Assembly (NCBI GenBank): GCA_030704615.1
Contig: CM060734.1
Span: 62,946,042 to 63,010,041, forward strand
DNA length: 64,000 bases
Direction: 5' to 3'
Source of the DNA: Takakia lepidozioides
Taxonomy: Eukaryota > Streptophyta > Takakiopsida > Takakiales > Takakiaceae
Shown here: positions 45,367 to 57,800 of the stretch, piece after piece
How positions within the stretch are numbered: position 1 is the stretch's first letter
Layout: every line of letters begins with the position of its first letter
The notes under the pieces: generated by a model
Databases searched by the model: none
Told to the model about the DNA's origin: nothing
The model's input: only the letters and a program-made list of their open reading frames with translations
Translations under genes and position numbers: made by a program

Positions 45367-47446
45367 ATGCAGCATGGAGCTGTATGGCTGCAATACTTAG
45401 TTGCTACAGTGAGTTTTTTGCTAGAAGACAGCCACCAGTGTATGATGTCCTTGGGGGAGGGCTTGTGTTTGTAGAAGCACAGACTCTGCCACCCTGCAGT
45501 TTAGCCAGCTACCCGGCGCCCAGGGATCAATTTTTCTGCCTTCTCATTCAACTGTACCTCAGGCTGTATTCAGGCGTCATTCTCCAGGAAGGCAGGGCAT
45601 GTTGAGGGTGTGGTGAAAGGCTTCGTAATTGGAAAGATGGGTACACCACCACCAGAGATAGAATGGGTGCTGGTTCTCCGATTTAGTTATCAGGTGGACA
45701 AGCTCAACAGTTCGGAAACCTATGTCTCTGTATTGGGGTGTTCCTGTGACAGTAAGTGTATCTGTTGAAGATTAATTCCACTGTTCAGTTGTGTCCTTCT
45801 GGATGGTGTGTCATAATAGCAGGCACGGGTGAATCTTAGAACTCGTTTTAGCAGGATGTGGGTGGTTTTACTCCGGCTGTTAAATTTGGATGTGCAAGCA
45901 GTCATTCAGCTTTGCACAGCCCTTTCAACTGTACATCTTGCTGTATGTATGTGAATCTGCAGGCTGGCATCTTTTATTCATTGTCCATATCAAGTCTTCA
46001 CACAAGTGACTGATGCGCATTTTACTTGGAGTCCAGTGTCTTTTTCACTTCCCTTACCACCCTGGTAATTTGCAGAGCCTACCACACTCTGCATGGCCCA
46101 CAAGGGGCCAAGTGGCAGTTATTCGAATTGTTCTGCTTTGGAAATTTGAGAACTTGGTCCTATTCTATGAAAATGGGTCAGTGCAGTTGGGTGAGTCTAG
46201 GTCCATGGTTTTATCCATGAGCCCAAGGCACTGAGATATGGTAGCTTTGCTTCTTTCACTCTTGTGGATAATTGGTAATGTTGTGCACAGTGCCCTCTTC
46301 TGTACAAACATGAATGGCATAGCTATGTTCTTGCAGGGGGGGATCATTACAGCATGCCATAACTTGTCAATGACACCCGTCTGATTGGCATTTGAAAGAC
46401 ACTGTTGATTAGTTTCACAGAAATGTGATTTGATCATGGAAGTAATCTTAGCAGTCAGCTACAATATACAACACTTAATATGTGAACTAGATTCAGTGTA
46501 TTAGATAGATGTCCGTGATTCTGGTGAGAGAAAGAAATGAGAATGACCCATACTGTAATCCCTGATCACCCCTGTCTCTCTTTCCTCTCCTTTCTCTAAG
46601 ACACACCTCATCAGCTGTTAGTATTTCCAAACAGAGAGTCAACCAAGAAGGCCCTATACTAGTGAGCGCAAAGACTGTCACTCAGGAATACAATGTCCAG
46701 ATAATGACATTAAGAACTTGCTCTCTGGAGTACAAAGGTAGTTCTCTTTTCCTCTTTTTGTTCCTTGTTTCTGGTGGAAGTGGACAGGCAAGCCTCTAGA
46801 AACACTCAAACCAACACCATTCTTTGTAGATAAGGATTTAGTACCTTAAGGTGAGCAGAAGCTTCTTCTCTCAGTGAACACCCTAGTAGTTTCAACTACA
46901 AATCAGCACCATGTTTCCCCCATGGAATTTCAGCAGGTCCCTGCATCACCACCAAAGTCAACGTCATAACAAGCAGCTCCGCCCACAAGAGGCTCTGTCC
47001 TGTGATTTTGTTGATTTTGTGGTTGTTGTTTTATACTTTTTCTAGGGCTTCATGAATCATTCCCATCAACCCTCCATAGACTAGGCTTAATGGATAAGCC
47101 TAGTTCTCTCCCTAAAGATGTCTCCACAATGCCTTTATCCCTTGCGGGTCCCATCAACCCTCTAAAGACTAGGCTCTCTCTCCCTCGGTCCCATATCCCA
47201 TCAACCTTCTAAAGACTAGGCTCTCTCTCTCTCTCTAGGCTTAATGGATAAGCCTAGTTCTCCATTCTCCGCCTAGGCAAGAAGTCTCCACAATGCCTCT
47301 ATCCCTTGCGGGACAGAGCCAATAATGAAAAGAAGGGCCACCGAAGACGAAAGACGAGCCCCACACCAACCTACATTATCCACCAATATAGTATGAGCCT
47401 CAAATGTGGAAAATACAGTTGCACGTGATTATGTTGTGATGTAAGT
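45367..47446. other. downstream of NRP; no gene, local duplication
   Basis: 45,367-46,950 probably includes the NRP 3' untranslated region; no coding signal. At 47,060-47,330 a segment is duplicated, with hairpins CTAGGCTTA/TAAGCCTAG at 47,080-47,104 and 47,235-47,257, the words AATGCCTYTATCCCTTGCGGG twice, and a CT microsatellite at 47,218-47,236. Confidence 0.6.
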
Positions 47447-47475
47447 AAAGCGACCGCAAAATTGGCGATCGCTTT
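47447..47475. repeat. GCGACCGC-type palindrome
   Basis: AAAGCGACCG...CGATCGCTTT, an imperfect 29-bp palindrome of the same family as those at 49,875-50,075 and 52,197-52,275. A SINE tail abuts it. Such repeats resemble CACTA subterminal repeats. Confidence 0.6.
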
Positions 47476-47476
47476 T

Positions 47477-47701
47477 ATTTTATTTATTTTTCTTTCAAAG
47501 GGAACACCTGGGAGCAATAGCCCACAAATCAGGCCCCTTCATAGTGAGAGGAGAAAATAACATCTCTTTCACATTAACCTGCCATGAGGCGTAGGAATGG
47601 GGCACCACCCAGGACCCATACCACACCCGTCAGTAGCAGGATTTGACCCCAGAATCATCTGGGTGGCACTCAGTGCACTTAACCAAATGAGCTACTGACT
47701 G
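47477..47701 (-). mobile_element. tRNA-derived SINE
   Basis: On the minus strand the head reads CAGTAGCTCATTTGGTTAAG, with box A TAGCTCATTTGG (47,683-47,694) and box B GGGTCAAATCC (47,639-47,649) 33 bases apart. A body of ~130 bp ends in an A-rich tail AAAGAAAAATAAATAAAA toward 47,477. AAATAAAAAATAAA-like sequence on the far side of the head may be part of a target-site duplication. No anticodon stem of a functional tRNA is evident, so it is a SINE and not a tRNA gene. Confidence 0.65.
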
Positions 47702-48479
47702 TTGGTTTATTTTTTATTTCAAAAAAACTAGGGCTTCGCGTTGCTCCGCACTACTAGTGACAAATTCTGAGAACTACATTCAATTTGCACAAAAAAAGGT
47801 GGGTCTCCGTATTTTATTGTTTGAGGGGGAGTTGACATTGATAAATGTTTTCTTCAAACTCAAGAATTGGTTTCTTCAAACTCAATTCAACTTTCAATTA
47901 GAACACAGTTTGTTCAAAGATTTACCAAACTAGGGTTTTAATGTAATCTGTATTTGCGCTCAACAGCATGTGCCGAAGAAAACCTAGTGCCGAAGCATAG
48001 TACCTGCCATTGTGAATGCCCTACATTTATTTTTCAGCTAACATACCAGCCCTGATTGAGTGTCTATGGTCAGCTAGGAGCACAATAGCTAACTCGGCAC
48101 CATTTTGACCTTATGCTTTGGACTATTTTCTAAGATTTCCACCATGAAACCAAACTGAGATGTGCTGGGGCTCAGAATGTACAGTCAACAACAGTTCTCT
48201 GCAACTGTTGACCAGGCTATCCACTTGACAGCAAAGTTCCTCCCACCCAACATCGAAGGCAGTCATGGGATTTCCACAGACAAAGGTATGAAATTCAGCC
48301 TAGAAGTTCCAGAACTGACATTCAACAAGAGAGTGGTGATAGCATGCAACATGCAGTGCTATACCTGAAAGCACTAACTGTTAAAGATTTACACAGTCCG
48401 CCATAATTCATGACTTCTCAAACTCTGAATTAGGTGAGAAACAGTCAAGAAAGGGAAAGTATGGCACCTGGTTGTGAAC

Positions 48480-49205
48480 CATGTAAAGGAGGGAGGGCAT
48501 ACAAGAGCCAATCCCGTACTTGTCGTGCAATGGCATGTGGTAGATATGCATTGGCATGTCATTGCACTCCATGAGACCACGTCTTGCTCAGCCATATTGT
48601 TCAATACTAGACAGGCATCCCTTACATTCCCACATTTCGCATACATGTCTGCAACAAGGGCAGTCTCCATATTAATATATGACGGAATTCCAGCTTTGAT
48701 AATGTCAGCATGGATCTCTTCGCCCTTCTCCAAGGCCACCATGCTGGCACAAGCATTGAGAACACAAATGAATATGACCATGTCGGGCATCACACCTTCC
48801 TGTTGGATTCTATCATAGATTTTAACGGCCTCTGTGCCACAACCCTGCTGGGCATATCCTGCTATCATAACGCTCCAAGAAACCACATCCCGTTCAGCCA
48901 TTTTGTCAAATACTTTCAGTGCATCCTTCATGCTCCCACATTTGGCATACCTTTCAACAAGGGCAGTCTCCAGAAAGATGTCAGTCCAAAAATCCAGCAT
49001 TGATGATGTGAGCATGGGCCTCTTCGCCCTTTTCCAGGGCCCCTAGCCTACCACATGCATTGAGCACACATGTGAACGTGACCCTGTCGGGCATCACCCC
49101 TGGTCCACGAGGGCATTGTTCATAATGACATCGGGTACAATTCCAACTCTGACGATGTTGCCATGGACCTGCCCTTTTCCAGAGCTACCAGGCTTGCACT
49201 GCTAT
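48480..49205 (-). pseudogene. PPR (PLS-type) pseudogene
   Basis: The frame 48,389-49,015 holds nearly two full PLS triplets: ALVERYAKCGSMKDALKVFD, KMAERDVVSWSVMIAGYAQQ, EAVKIYDRIQQEGVMPDMV, LEKGEEIHADIIKAG, DMYAKCGNVRDACLV, AEQDVVSWSAM. After that it degenerates. Upstream (49,015-49,205) the preceding unit (GNIVRVGIVPDVIMNNALVD) is visible but frameshifted and partly deleted. No E or DYW domain remains. Intact members edit organelle RNA. Confidence 0.82.
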
Positions 49206-49383
49206 GTATTTGAGGATAAGCCGCAAAGTGAACTCAACTGAGCACTTGGGACCTTATCAAGGGACTTCCACGAATTTACCGAGGTTAAGCGGAGATACAG
49301 CTTAGTTCATTCTCTATGTGACAGTGACAATGACAGCCTAGATTTGTTCAGCTAGGAAACACCCAACTCAACGTTCATATGCT

Positions 49384-49620
49384 CATTGCGTCTGCTACTC
49401 TCTGTAATCCAACAAGCATCCATCTTTTTGCCTCGATTGTCCCACCATTGACTGGGGTCAGAAAAGTATTCTTTCCACAGCTTCTCCTCATCTCTCTTAC
49501 CTATTTCTGGATACTTTGGCAGTATCATGTCAAAGTCACTCCAACTATCAAAGGTTCACTCAACCAACTAACTTGCAAAATTCAACATGAAAATTTAGGG
49601 CCGGTTCTGATAAGAGAGAA
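49384..49620. repeat. dispersed repeat family, copy 3
   Basis: Matches 20,693-20,930 (CTCGATTGTCCCACCATT, ACTGGGGTCAGAAAAGTATTC, TCAAAGTCACTCC). A short further piece lies at 49,796-49,866. As at copy 1, it sits next to a PPR remnant. Confidence 0.75.
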
Positions 49621-49874
49621 CCCACAGTGCATCCTTGCTCCTTCAGCTATCCATGCCTATGCACAAATCATGCATACATCCTTGCATTGCTGCTAGCAAC
49701 ATACAATGACAGCCTAGAATTCTTCGAGCAAACACCCCAACCATACTTATCACACTAGTTCCTATGCTGACTTGCATCTACTTCCAACATGCATTCACCT
49801 TTTTGTCTCCATTGTCCCACAATTGACTGGCGTCGGAGAAGTGTTCATTCCAAAGCTTGTCCTCGTCTATTTTC

Positions 49875-50075
49875 TAAAATAAAATGGCGGTCGCTTTTAA
49901 TATTTTTGTATTGCTTAAAATAAAAGCGACCGCCAATATTGCAGGTCGCTTCTATTTTTTATATTAAAAAATAAAGCGACGGCCAATATCGCAGTCGCCT
50001 CCTTTAAAAAAACAATATAAAAAGCGGTCGCTTCATTTAAAAAAATTGAAACATTAAAGCGACTAGAGGTCGCCC
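49875..50075. repeat. cluster of GCGACCGCC palindromes in AT-rich DNA
   Basis: Five to six GCGGTCGC/GCGACCGC words alternate in orientation (ATGGCGGTCGCTTTT, AAAAGCGACCGCCAATAT, TAAAGCGACGGCCAATATCG, AAGCGGTCGCTTC, AAAGCGACTAGAGGTCGC) and are separated by A/T runs of 15-30 bp. This resembles a CACTA-type subterminal region. It interrupts two copies of the dispersed repeat. Confidence 0.65.
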
Positions 50076-50099
50076 ATTATTTTTTATTTTTTTCATTAT

Positions 50100-50765
50100 C
50101 TATCTGATTTTATCAACTGTGCCACTGTAGTTGTTGTCTTTAGTTGACCATCTACCCATTCAAGTTTCTTGTAGCTATTGATCCACATGGAATCATAGGT
50201 AATCTTGTTCTTGAAATCTGGCGCTCTTGGATGAATCTGTACCCACACTCGACCCCTGCTCCTTCAGCTATCCATGCCTCTGCACAAATCATGCATTCAT
50301 CATTGCCTTGCTGCTATCAGCTGACAATGACAGCCTAGATTTGTTCTAGGAAACACCCAACTCAGCTTATCACACTAGTTCCTATGCTCATTGCGTCTGC
50401 TACTCTCTGTAATCCAACAGACATTCACCTTTCTGCCTCGATTGTCCCACCATTGACTGGGGTCAGAAAAAATATTCTTTCCACAACTTCTCCTTGTCTC
50501 TGTTACCTGATTCTGGATACTTTCCTGTTGTCACATTGGCAGTATCATGTCAAAGTCACTCCAAACTATCAAAGGGTCACTCAACCAGCTAACTTGCAGA
50601 ATTCAACATGAAAATTTAGGGCCGGTTCTGATAAGAGGGAAAAACAGGGTGAAATGTGTTGAAGAAGGTGCATTCATTAGCAGTGCCTGATTTTATCAAT
50701 TGTGTCGCCGCTGCTGCGGCTTCCAGTTGACCATCTACCCATGCAGGTTTCTTGTAGCTATTGAT
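50100..50765. repeat. dispersed repeat family, copies 4 (partial) and 5
   Basis: 50,101-50,385 matches the 3' half of the family (CTACCCATTCAAGTTTCTTG, ATCCATGCCTCTGCAC); 50,388-50,765 is a nearly full copy. Both are in the same orientation, giving a local tandem. Confidence 0.75.
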
Positions 50766-51771
50766 CCACATAGAATCATAGGTAATCTTGTGCTTGAAAT
50801 CTGGCCCTCTTGGATGAATCTGGACCTACACTCCATCCCTGCTCCTTCAGCTATCCATGCCTCTGCACAAATGATGCATACATCCTTGCCGGGGATTGCT
50901 GAAGCGTGAGCAGAATCCGTGAGCAGAAAATTCCGTGAGCAAAATTATGCTCACCTATAACCGCGGACAATTGTACGGCTTAGAGGACCTATTACTGCAA
51001 GTAGTGTCCAGTATAACATGCATACCGACAAGGTCGTTAAGGATGAATGACGGATGAATGTATGTTGGACGAATGGCACATTGATGAATGTAGTTTGTGC
51101 ATGAATGGAAAATTAAAAAGCATTAGAGCTGCTCCTCCCCCTCCATCCCAAAAAAAATGCCTTTCTGCATACTTGCAGGCATGGAACGAAGCCTCTGCAT
51201 GAGTGCAAATGGATCCACAAAATCATGTCAGAAGTCCAAACAGAAGGCCAACAAACATTGACTCCGCTAATGAAAGTGACCATGATCGGTCGCATCCCTT
51301 TCTGTGACCTTCATATGTTGCATCCTTTGTTCTATCTCCACTGAGTGAATTTGCTCGACCACATCACAGAGAGTCATTGCAATGGTATGTCTGAATGGCT
51401 ACCTGTCTGGGTCTGGATTAAGATGGCGTTGACACCAACTTAATTTCCACCCCTTTAAGCTCAAAGAAACTGATAAACAGAAAAGAAGCAACCACTGAAG
51501 TCTTACCGTCTGTTTGTGTATATGTCTGTATGTCTGTCTGTCTGTTTGTGTACCTGTCTGTCTGTTTACCTGTCTGTCTGGGTCTGGATTAAGATGGTGT
51601 TGTCGCCAGCTTAATCTCCACCCCTCTAAGCAGAAGGAAATTGACAAACAGAAAAGCAGAAACCACTCAAGAACCCTGTCTGTCTGTCTGGGTCTGGATT
51701 AAGATGGCGTTGACGCCAGCTTAATCCCCACCCCTCCAAGCATAAGGATATTGAAAAACAGAAAAGCAGCC

Positions 51772-51794
51772 TATATATATATATATATATATAT
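51772..51794. repeat. (TA)n microsatellite
   Basis: Eleven TA units in a row. Confidence 0.9.
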
Positions 51795-52196
51795 TGGTTT
51801 CCCAATATATATAAAATCCCATGGCTAAATTTTTTATAGTTGAACCTCCAAAAGTACCCTAGCTAGACTTGAGAGATAGAGTGGTAGGGTTGTAGGGTGG
51901 ATTCCCCCAGCAGGGTGCCCTGACTTGACTTAGTTTATGTAATATATTATATTATTAGGTTTATATTTAATGGACAGATAATTTGATCTCATCCTGCTGC
52001 TGTAGCTATCCCCTCCGTCAACCTCGTTCCCCGCTTTCGCTCCGTCGAGCTCCTCGATGTCTCCATCCCTCCCTCATTCACAAGTGCCGAGGGTCAAACT
52101 TCTAGTCTAACAGAGAGTTATGGAATTATGAACAATTTTGGTCGCTAGAAATTCAACTAAATTTCTCTAAATGACACTTGTTTATATATTTAAAAT

Positions 52197-52275
52197 AAAG
52201 CAACCGCCAATATGGTGGTCGCTTTTATTCTTAATATTTTTAATAAAACGCGACCGCCAGTAAGGCGGTCGCTTT
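52197..52275. repeat. two GCGACCGCC palindromes
   Basis: AAAGCAACCGCC/GGTGGTCGCTTT at 52,197-52,225 and ACGCGACCGCC/GGCGGTCGCTTT at 52,247-52,275, 22 bp apart in AT-rich DNA. Same family as 49,875-50,075. They interrupt the ATTAAG palindrome array. Confidence 0.65.
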
Positions 52276-53057
52276 TAATTTTATAAGCTGTTGGGTTGAA
52301 TTCTCATGTGCCAACACGGGCTGGGAATTAAGATGGCGTTGACGACACCTTAAATCCCCAACCCCTACACACATATGCTTACCGCTAAGGTTTTTTTTCC
52401 CTGTGTTGAAATGTCATGTGCCCCTGCCCGGAATTAAGCTGGAGTTGACGCCACCTTAATGCTTGCTTCCCTACAAATGAATGCTTATGGGTAAGGTTTT
52501 TTCCTGGGGAGATATTTATTTCTTTCATGGGTTCATTTGTCATGTGCTGACAGGGGCTGCGAATTAAGTTGTCGTTGACAACAGCTTAATGTCTGCTTCC
52601 CTGCGCATACTCATCCCTGAGGATAGATGTTGTTGCAGTCATCCATGGTTTACTCATTTGGGCAATTGTTCATCCGAAACTCATCCAATGTTCATCCATT
52701 CTCTTTTACATTCATCCCAAATACATTCATCCGTAACTTTTTCATCGCATTTTCGTGCCACATTGTCGTCATAGAGCTTGTCTGTCTTCGCTCCGATGGA
52801 GATGAGATTGCGTCATTGCAGTGGAGTTTGTGTCCACGGCAATAGGCCCACTTGTTCCCTCGGTTTTAGGGTCCGCATCAGTAATCTGCTCACGCTTACA
52901 CTCTGCTCACACATGGGGGAATCTGCTCACGGGTTCTGCTCACACGGTAGCTGCCCTCATCCTTGCCTTGCTGCTAGCAACAGACAATGACAGCCTAGAA
53001 TTCTTCCAGCAAACACCCCAACCATACTTATCACACTAGTTCCTATGCTGACTTGCA

Positions 53058-53690
53058 TCTGCTTCCAACAGGCATTCACCTATTTGTCTCCATTGTCCCA
53101 CCATTGACTGGCGTCGGAGAAGTGTTCATTCCAAAGCTTCTCCTCGTCTCTGTTAGCTGTTTTTTGATACTTTCCTGGTGCCACATCGGCACTAACTTGT
53201 CAAATTCATTCCAAACCACCACAGATCCACTGCAACATATGGCAAATGAAAGGCTACAGCTTGGATGCAGACACCATATTCAATATGCAAATTCAGGGAC
53301 GAGTCTGATGAGGGCGCAAAACAGGCTGAAATAGGTCGAAGAAGAAGGTGCCCTCACCACATTGTCCTTGACCTTGTGTCATGACCCATGGAGGATTTGA
53401 CCAACCATCAACCCAAAAGGACCTCTTGTGTGTGTTGCTTGTGTCTATAGTCAAGTAATCTCGGATTGGTCTATGAGAACCACGACGGTGCAGATGAGCA
53501 GGCAAAGACCTGCTAAGACCAAGCTGACTCTCCCAAGAACCTTGTAAACAGCCAAGAGCCCACATTTGCAGGAGGGACAAACTTCTTTACATCATACATT
53601 GAGAAAAAGCCACACCTTGCCATTGCGGTTCTCCAACCATCGTGAAGGATCTTTAAAAAACTCATGTCAGCTCTGCTCCGTGCTCCAAGG
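53058..53690. repeat. dispersed repeats, divergent copy 6 and paralogue of 26,940-27,352
   Basis: 53,058-53,220 resembles the start of the dispersed family, and 53,286-53,690 matches 27,078-27,352 followed by 26,945-27,072, so the blocks are in swapped order. Contains CATGACCCATGGAGGATTTG and ACAAACTTCTTTACATCATACATTG-like words. Confidence 0.75.
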
Positions 53691-54261
53691 TAGAGGTTTG
53701 TCGACTTGTAGTCCTACTAACGTACAAGTACGATAGAATTCAGTCTGATCACGGCCGTTATTGTTTGTTCCATAATTAATGTGACAATGGCTGCTGTCAA
53801 TAAATGGAAAATTGTGCACACTTTCGATGAAGCCGTGATTTCGCGAATGTAATAAGCCGTTCGATTCCGCCTTAATCCACGGTGGCCACAATCAATCCGG
53901 GAGAGAAAGCATACCACACTGCCATTGGAGTGATTCAAAGATGAAAGTTACATGTCACCTCTATATAACGTCCGACTCCACACAACACCAACTTCCCACT
54001 TTGAACCTCTCACTTGCTTCTTTTCTCTCACGCACCTCTCTGGACATCCTGCACCTCTCTGGACAACGTGTATCTCTTTGTCTGTCCTGCACCACTCTGC
54101 CCATAGGGTACTTCTGAAGCAGCCTCTGAGTCTCTCCCTGCTTCCTTAGTCTCAGGTGTCAACTGCACATTTCTCACGTAGGATAGTATGATACTCATTT
54201 TTTTGTGTACTCTCCATGTGCACCAGCTAAACTTCCTTGTGTTTGTCTAAAGTTACTCCCA

Positions 54262-54679
54262 AACCTCCACTGGGCAGTCGCCACATTAATATTCATCCAT
54301 CCATAGAATCGATTTTTCATCTACAGAGGGCTTCTTCATTATCCATTGTTCATCCATGTGGTTGATTTCATCAACAGATATCATCCAACCTCCACTGTCC
54401 AGTGGAGGTTGGCATTTGTGACTTCATCTGACAGTTCAGATAGATGTAGTCTATACTCCGCCCTCATACTCCAATCTTAATTCCAATTGTGTTTCATCAG
54501 TCCCAGTGTAGATCCAAACATTGACTTTATTTTTTCAATCCATATTGTTTTTCTCATTCTAAACCGTCGAAAAAGTTATACTTAAAGTTTCTCCTTTCGG
54601 TGGCACGACGTTCTTTCCTTCAGTTAATCTTTAGTCCTGCAATAGGATTTTACTGAACCTCCACTGCCCAGTGGAGGTT
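54262..54679. repeat. 24-bp palindromes upstream of the DUF7869 pseudogene
   Basis: AACCTCCACTG/CAGTGGAGGTT: perfect or near-perfect copies at 54,387-54,410 and 54,656-54,679, and a half-degraded copy at 54,262-54,284. Further copies at 56,065-56,088 and 58,169-58,192, and a weak one near 59,625-59,642. No longer shared flanks were noticed. Confidence 0.75.
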
Positions 54680-54859
54680 ACTAACTTCATGGGGTTCCAA
54701 GTAGGCCAAAGGGTGTTTCTGTCACTTCCTGGATCTCCTTCAGTTGTTGCCTCAGGAGATTGCCTGAATGTTTCTGGGGATGGAACTTGCCACGGACACC
54801 ACTTGTGTTCGTCCACCATTTTAGTTACCCTTGTGATGACACATTCGGCTCCTGTCCTC

Positions 54860-57800
54860 TGCCTTATCGACACATGGATGTTGACACATTGAAGGAGGCG
54901 ATTGAGACTCCAGTTGTGTGGGACGTGTCCTTTGTTCGCACGCATGACACTGTGGATTCAGCATCCCCGAGAAACCCAGGATGTCATTCCATCACAGAAG
55001 ATAGTGATTATCAATGTCAAAGCACTGAAAGCAATGATATTCCGTCCAACGGTGAGACTGAAGGGGATCTGCCTGCAGGTCTGGGGAGAGATTGTTGGAG
55101 AGACTTGCAGTGTCCTCTTCTTGGGGAGGACGGAAACGCCCTGTTCGAAGGCCGAATTCAGGCATGCATTCCTAACGAGTTCATTCTGAATGACAAACTC
55201 GGAGAGGACGATGTTGGTGGTCACCAAAACAATCTCTGGAGAGTCCGGTTCACTGATGTCGATTGTGAAATGGCCGTTAACAAAAACAAGACTTCTTGAA
55301 AATGGCCGGATACTCTCCGTTGATCTCGAAAATTTCCTACGATCATGCAGTGACATGGAGAATGAGGACCATGGTACATGCGTATTGAAAGCAGCATACA
55401 GGCATTTTACTGGGAAGGAGAATCCATCCAATATGGAGGACTAAAAAAAGTGCAAGAAAAATCTTACTTTGGATGAAGTGAGGTCGGTGAGCAGCAAACC
55501 TTGCTGCAAGCTTTAGTGTTGTTAGTATTTTGATTGGAGAAAAACCTTGGCAATTCGTACTGCATTTTGGGGTTTGTCATTCGATGAGAGAAGAGAACTT
55601 GGATTGAATGTTTCCAAATGACTTCACATTATGGATGGGTCATCGCGCAGGTGGTATGTTACGATAGAAGGTGTTGATGTTTGTGAGAAAGCATGGTGGA
55701 TAATACACTGAATTGGAAGGTCAACGTACATGGAGTACAAAAAGCTCAGTAAAGAGGGCTGTTTGTCATCTTTCCACGGAAATCGTGGCGTCAAGCGGCC
55801 GCGACCAGGGACACTCCAGGCAGAGGGGAACATTATGTCCATTATCAATGCCAATACTGACCTTATGCCTCACAAAACACGTTGCATTGGAGAGGGACGT
55901 CGGGATACTTTGAGTATTTTGCCACCCGAAATGAACTGGAAGAGAATTCGAGAGGAGTCCAACGAAGTGACTTTTATTCGTTGTCCCCTTTCGTTTTTCA
56001 AAATATTGTGGATGATTTTATTCTTTTTGATGCCATCATGCTTTCTTGTTCTTCCACTTTGTAGAACCTCCACTACCCAGTGGACGTTGACATTGTTGGG
56101 GAGTTGGGGTGCAAACAAACAGACTGCTTGGTTTGAAAGGAGTCTCCCAGCTAGCTATAAGCTGTATACGGAATCGAATATTTCCTAACGTTGAGGTTCG
56201 GAAAACAGGAAGCACCTTTGCTAAGTGCACAGAATGCGAGATGTTCAAGGACTGGATCAAGAAGTCGATTAAGATGAGTTCCGAACATGTCGCACATAAG
56301 CGGGCGCTTGATTTGCACTTGAGGCATCAAGAGTCATGCAGAAGGCTATACCATAGCTGGAGGAATGAGTCCGTTATGGTTCCGGAGGAGTTCCTATGTA
56401 TTATTCATGATAAGATGGATCATAGGAAAACGGCTATTCCGAGGCTACAGACGACGAACAAGATGGTCTCGGGATTGGGTTAGTTGCCTGTCTCATTGAC
56501 AGGAATGGTTACGCACGGACACGGAGATGGAGCTTATGCTCAATTTTCCCGTGAGTTCTAGAAAGACAATTCAAACTTCACAATTGGGTCACTGGCTCAG
56601 TGTCTGCACCAACTGGAAAAGCCGACATGTCGGAAATCCAGGAACATTTTCGACACTGAAGTTCAAAATGATTTTTTTGAAACCTTCATGAGAGGTAAAT
56701 TGAGATGTTTGGAGGCTCTAAAACCCTACAGGCCGCACGATAAACGTGGTGCTCGACCACTTCCTAGACGACGTTATTTGCAGATGGACAACTCCTCCAA
56801 GGACAATAAGAACAGATGGATGCTTGCTTTCATATCCCTCCTCACTGCCAAAGATGGCTTTGAAGAGATCCAGCTTGGTTTTCTCATGGTCGGACACACC
56901 CATGAGGATATTGACGGATTCTTTAGCTATCTCTCGAAGAAGATAAAGGAACGCAGCACCTACATTCTTCCGGATTTGATGAGGTCATTCATGATCTCCC
57001 AAGATATGCAATTCATTCCTCAAATCATACATGAGGTTCCCAACTTCAAGAAGTTTGTTAAGGGTTGTATTCATGATGGAAAAGAGGCTTTGGTCGGGAT
57101 CTCAGAGATGCACGTCTTTCGATTTTTTAAGGATGCGAATAGCTGGCCCGTTATAAAGTACAAGAAGTCAGCTACTGATTCGGAGTGGCTTCCTACAAAC
57201 TCCAGCGTTAAGATGTGGAAGTCCAATCTTGATGGGACTCCAAATCTCCCTGAAGGAGACCCAGATGTTGTTCCAAGAAGACCGATATGGGGCGTCGGGG
57301 ACGACTCCTCAGAAAAACAGTCATTCATAAAAAATGGTATTAAGAAATACAAAGATTTTTGGACCAAAGGAATGTTGCTCGACGATCATTACCGGGGTGT
57401 GATGGAACAATATGACCAATACTAGGGAAATATTCTTGCCGAACTTGATAAGCCAATGCAAGACATTCCGGATCGTATTCAACTTCTTGAGGGATTTTGG
57501 CCGAAAACAAATTGGTCCTCAAACCATCGGAGGGATGGCAACCAGCCATAGAGACTGGAAGATATGGAAGATGAGGATGAAGTTCCAGAACCTTACTGTG
57601 GCCCTAGGTGTGAGCGGCCAAGGATACCCTTGAATCCGTTCAAGGATATTGAGCAAGGGTTTTTTGTGCTCGTTCACCCTCATGACCCAACAACGTGCCC
57701 GGTCTGGATGGGAATGGCAATTTCAGATGTCATCCGAGAAAGGGAAGATCCTAATTTTAAGAAAGTGAAGGTGGAGTGGTGGAGACCGAAGAAAGGTGGT

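Larger units (their letters stand above)
51417..52590. repeat. six ~28-bp imperfect palindromes in ~110-bp units
   Basis: Copies at 51,417-51,444, 51,588-51,615, 51,698-51,725, 52,327-52,355, 52,433-52,460 and 52,563-52,590 have the form ATTAAGxTGGCG..GA..CGCCAxCTTAAT. The first three are embedded in a longer shared unit ending CCACCCC..AAGC...AAACAGAAAAG and followed by CTGT repeats; the last three share CTTCCCT and GGTTTTTT flanks. In the sixth copy both arms changed together (TTGTC/GACAA), which keeps the pairing. Confidence 0.8.

Noticed and set aside
47639-47701. tRNA gene
   Set aside because: Box A and B are present but stems do not fold into a full cloverleaf and a SINE body with A-rich tail follows.
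51417-52590. CRISPR-like array
   Set aside because: Repeats are palindromic and regularly placed in part, but spacing is irregular, units share flanks, and the setting is a eukaryotic nuclear genome without cas genes.
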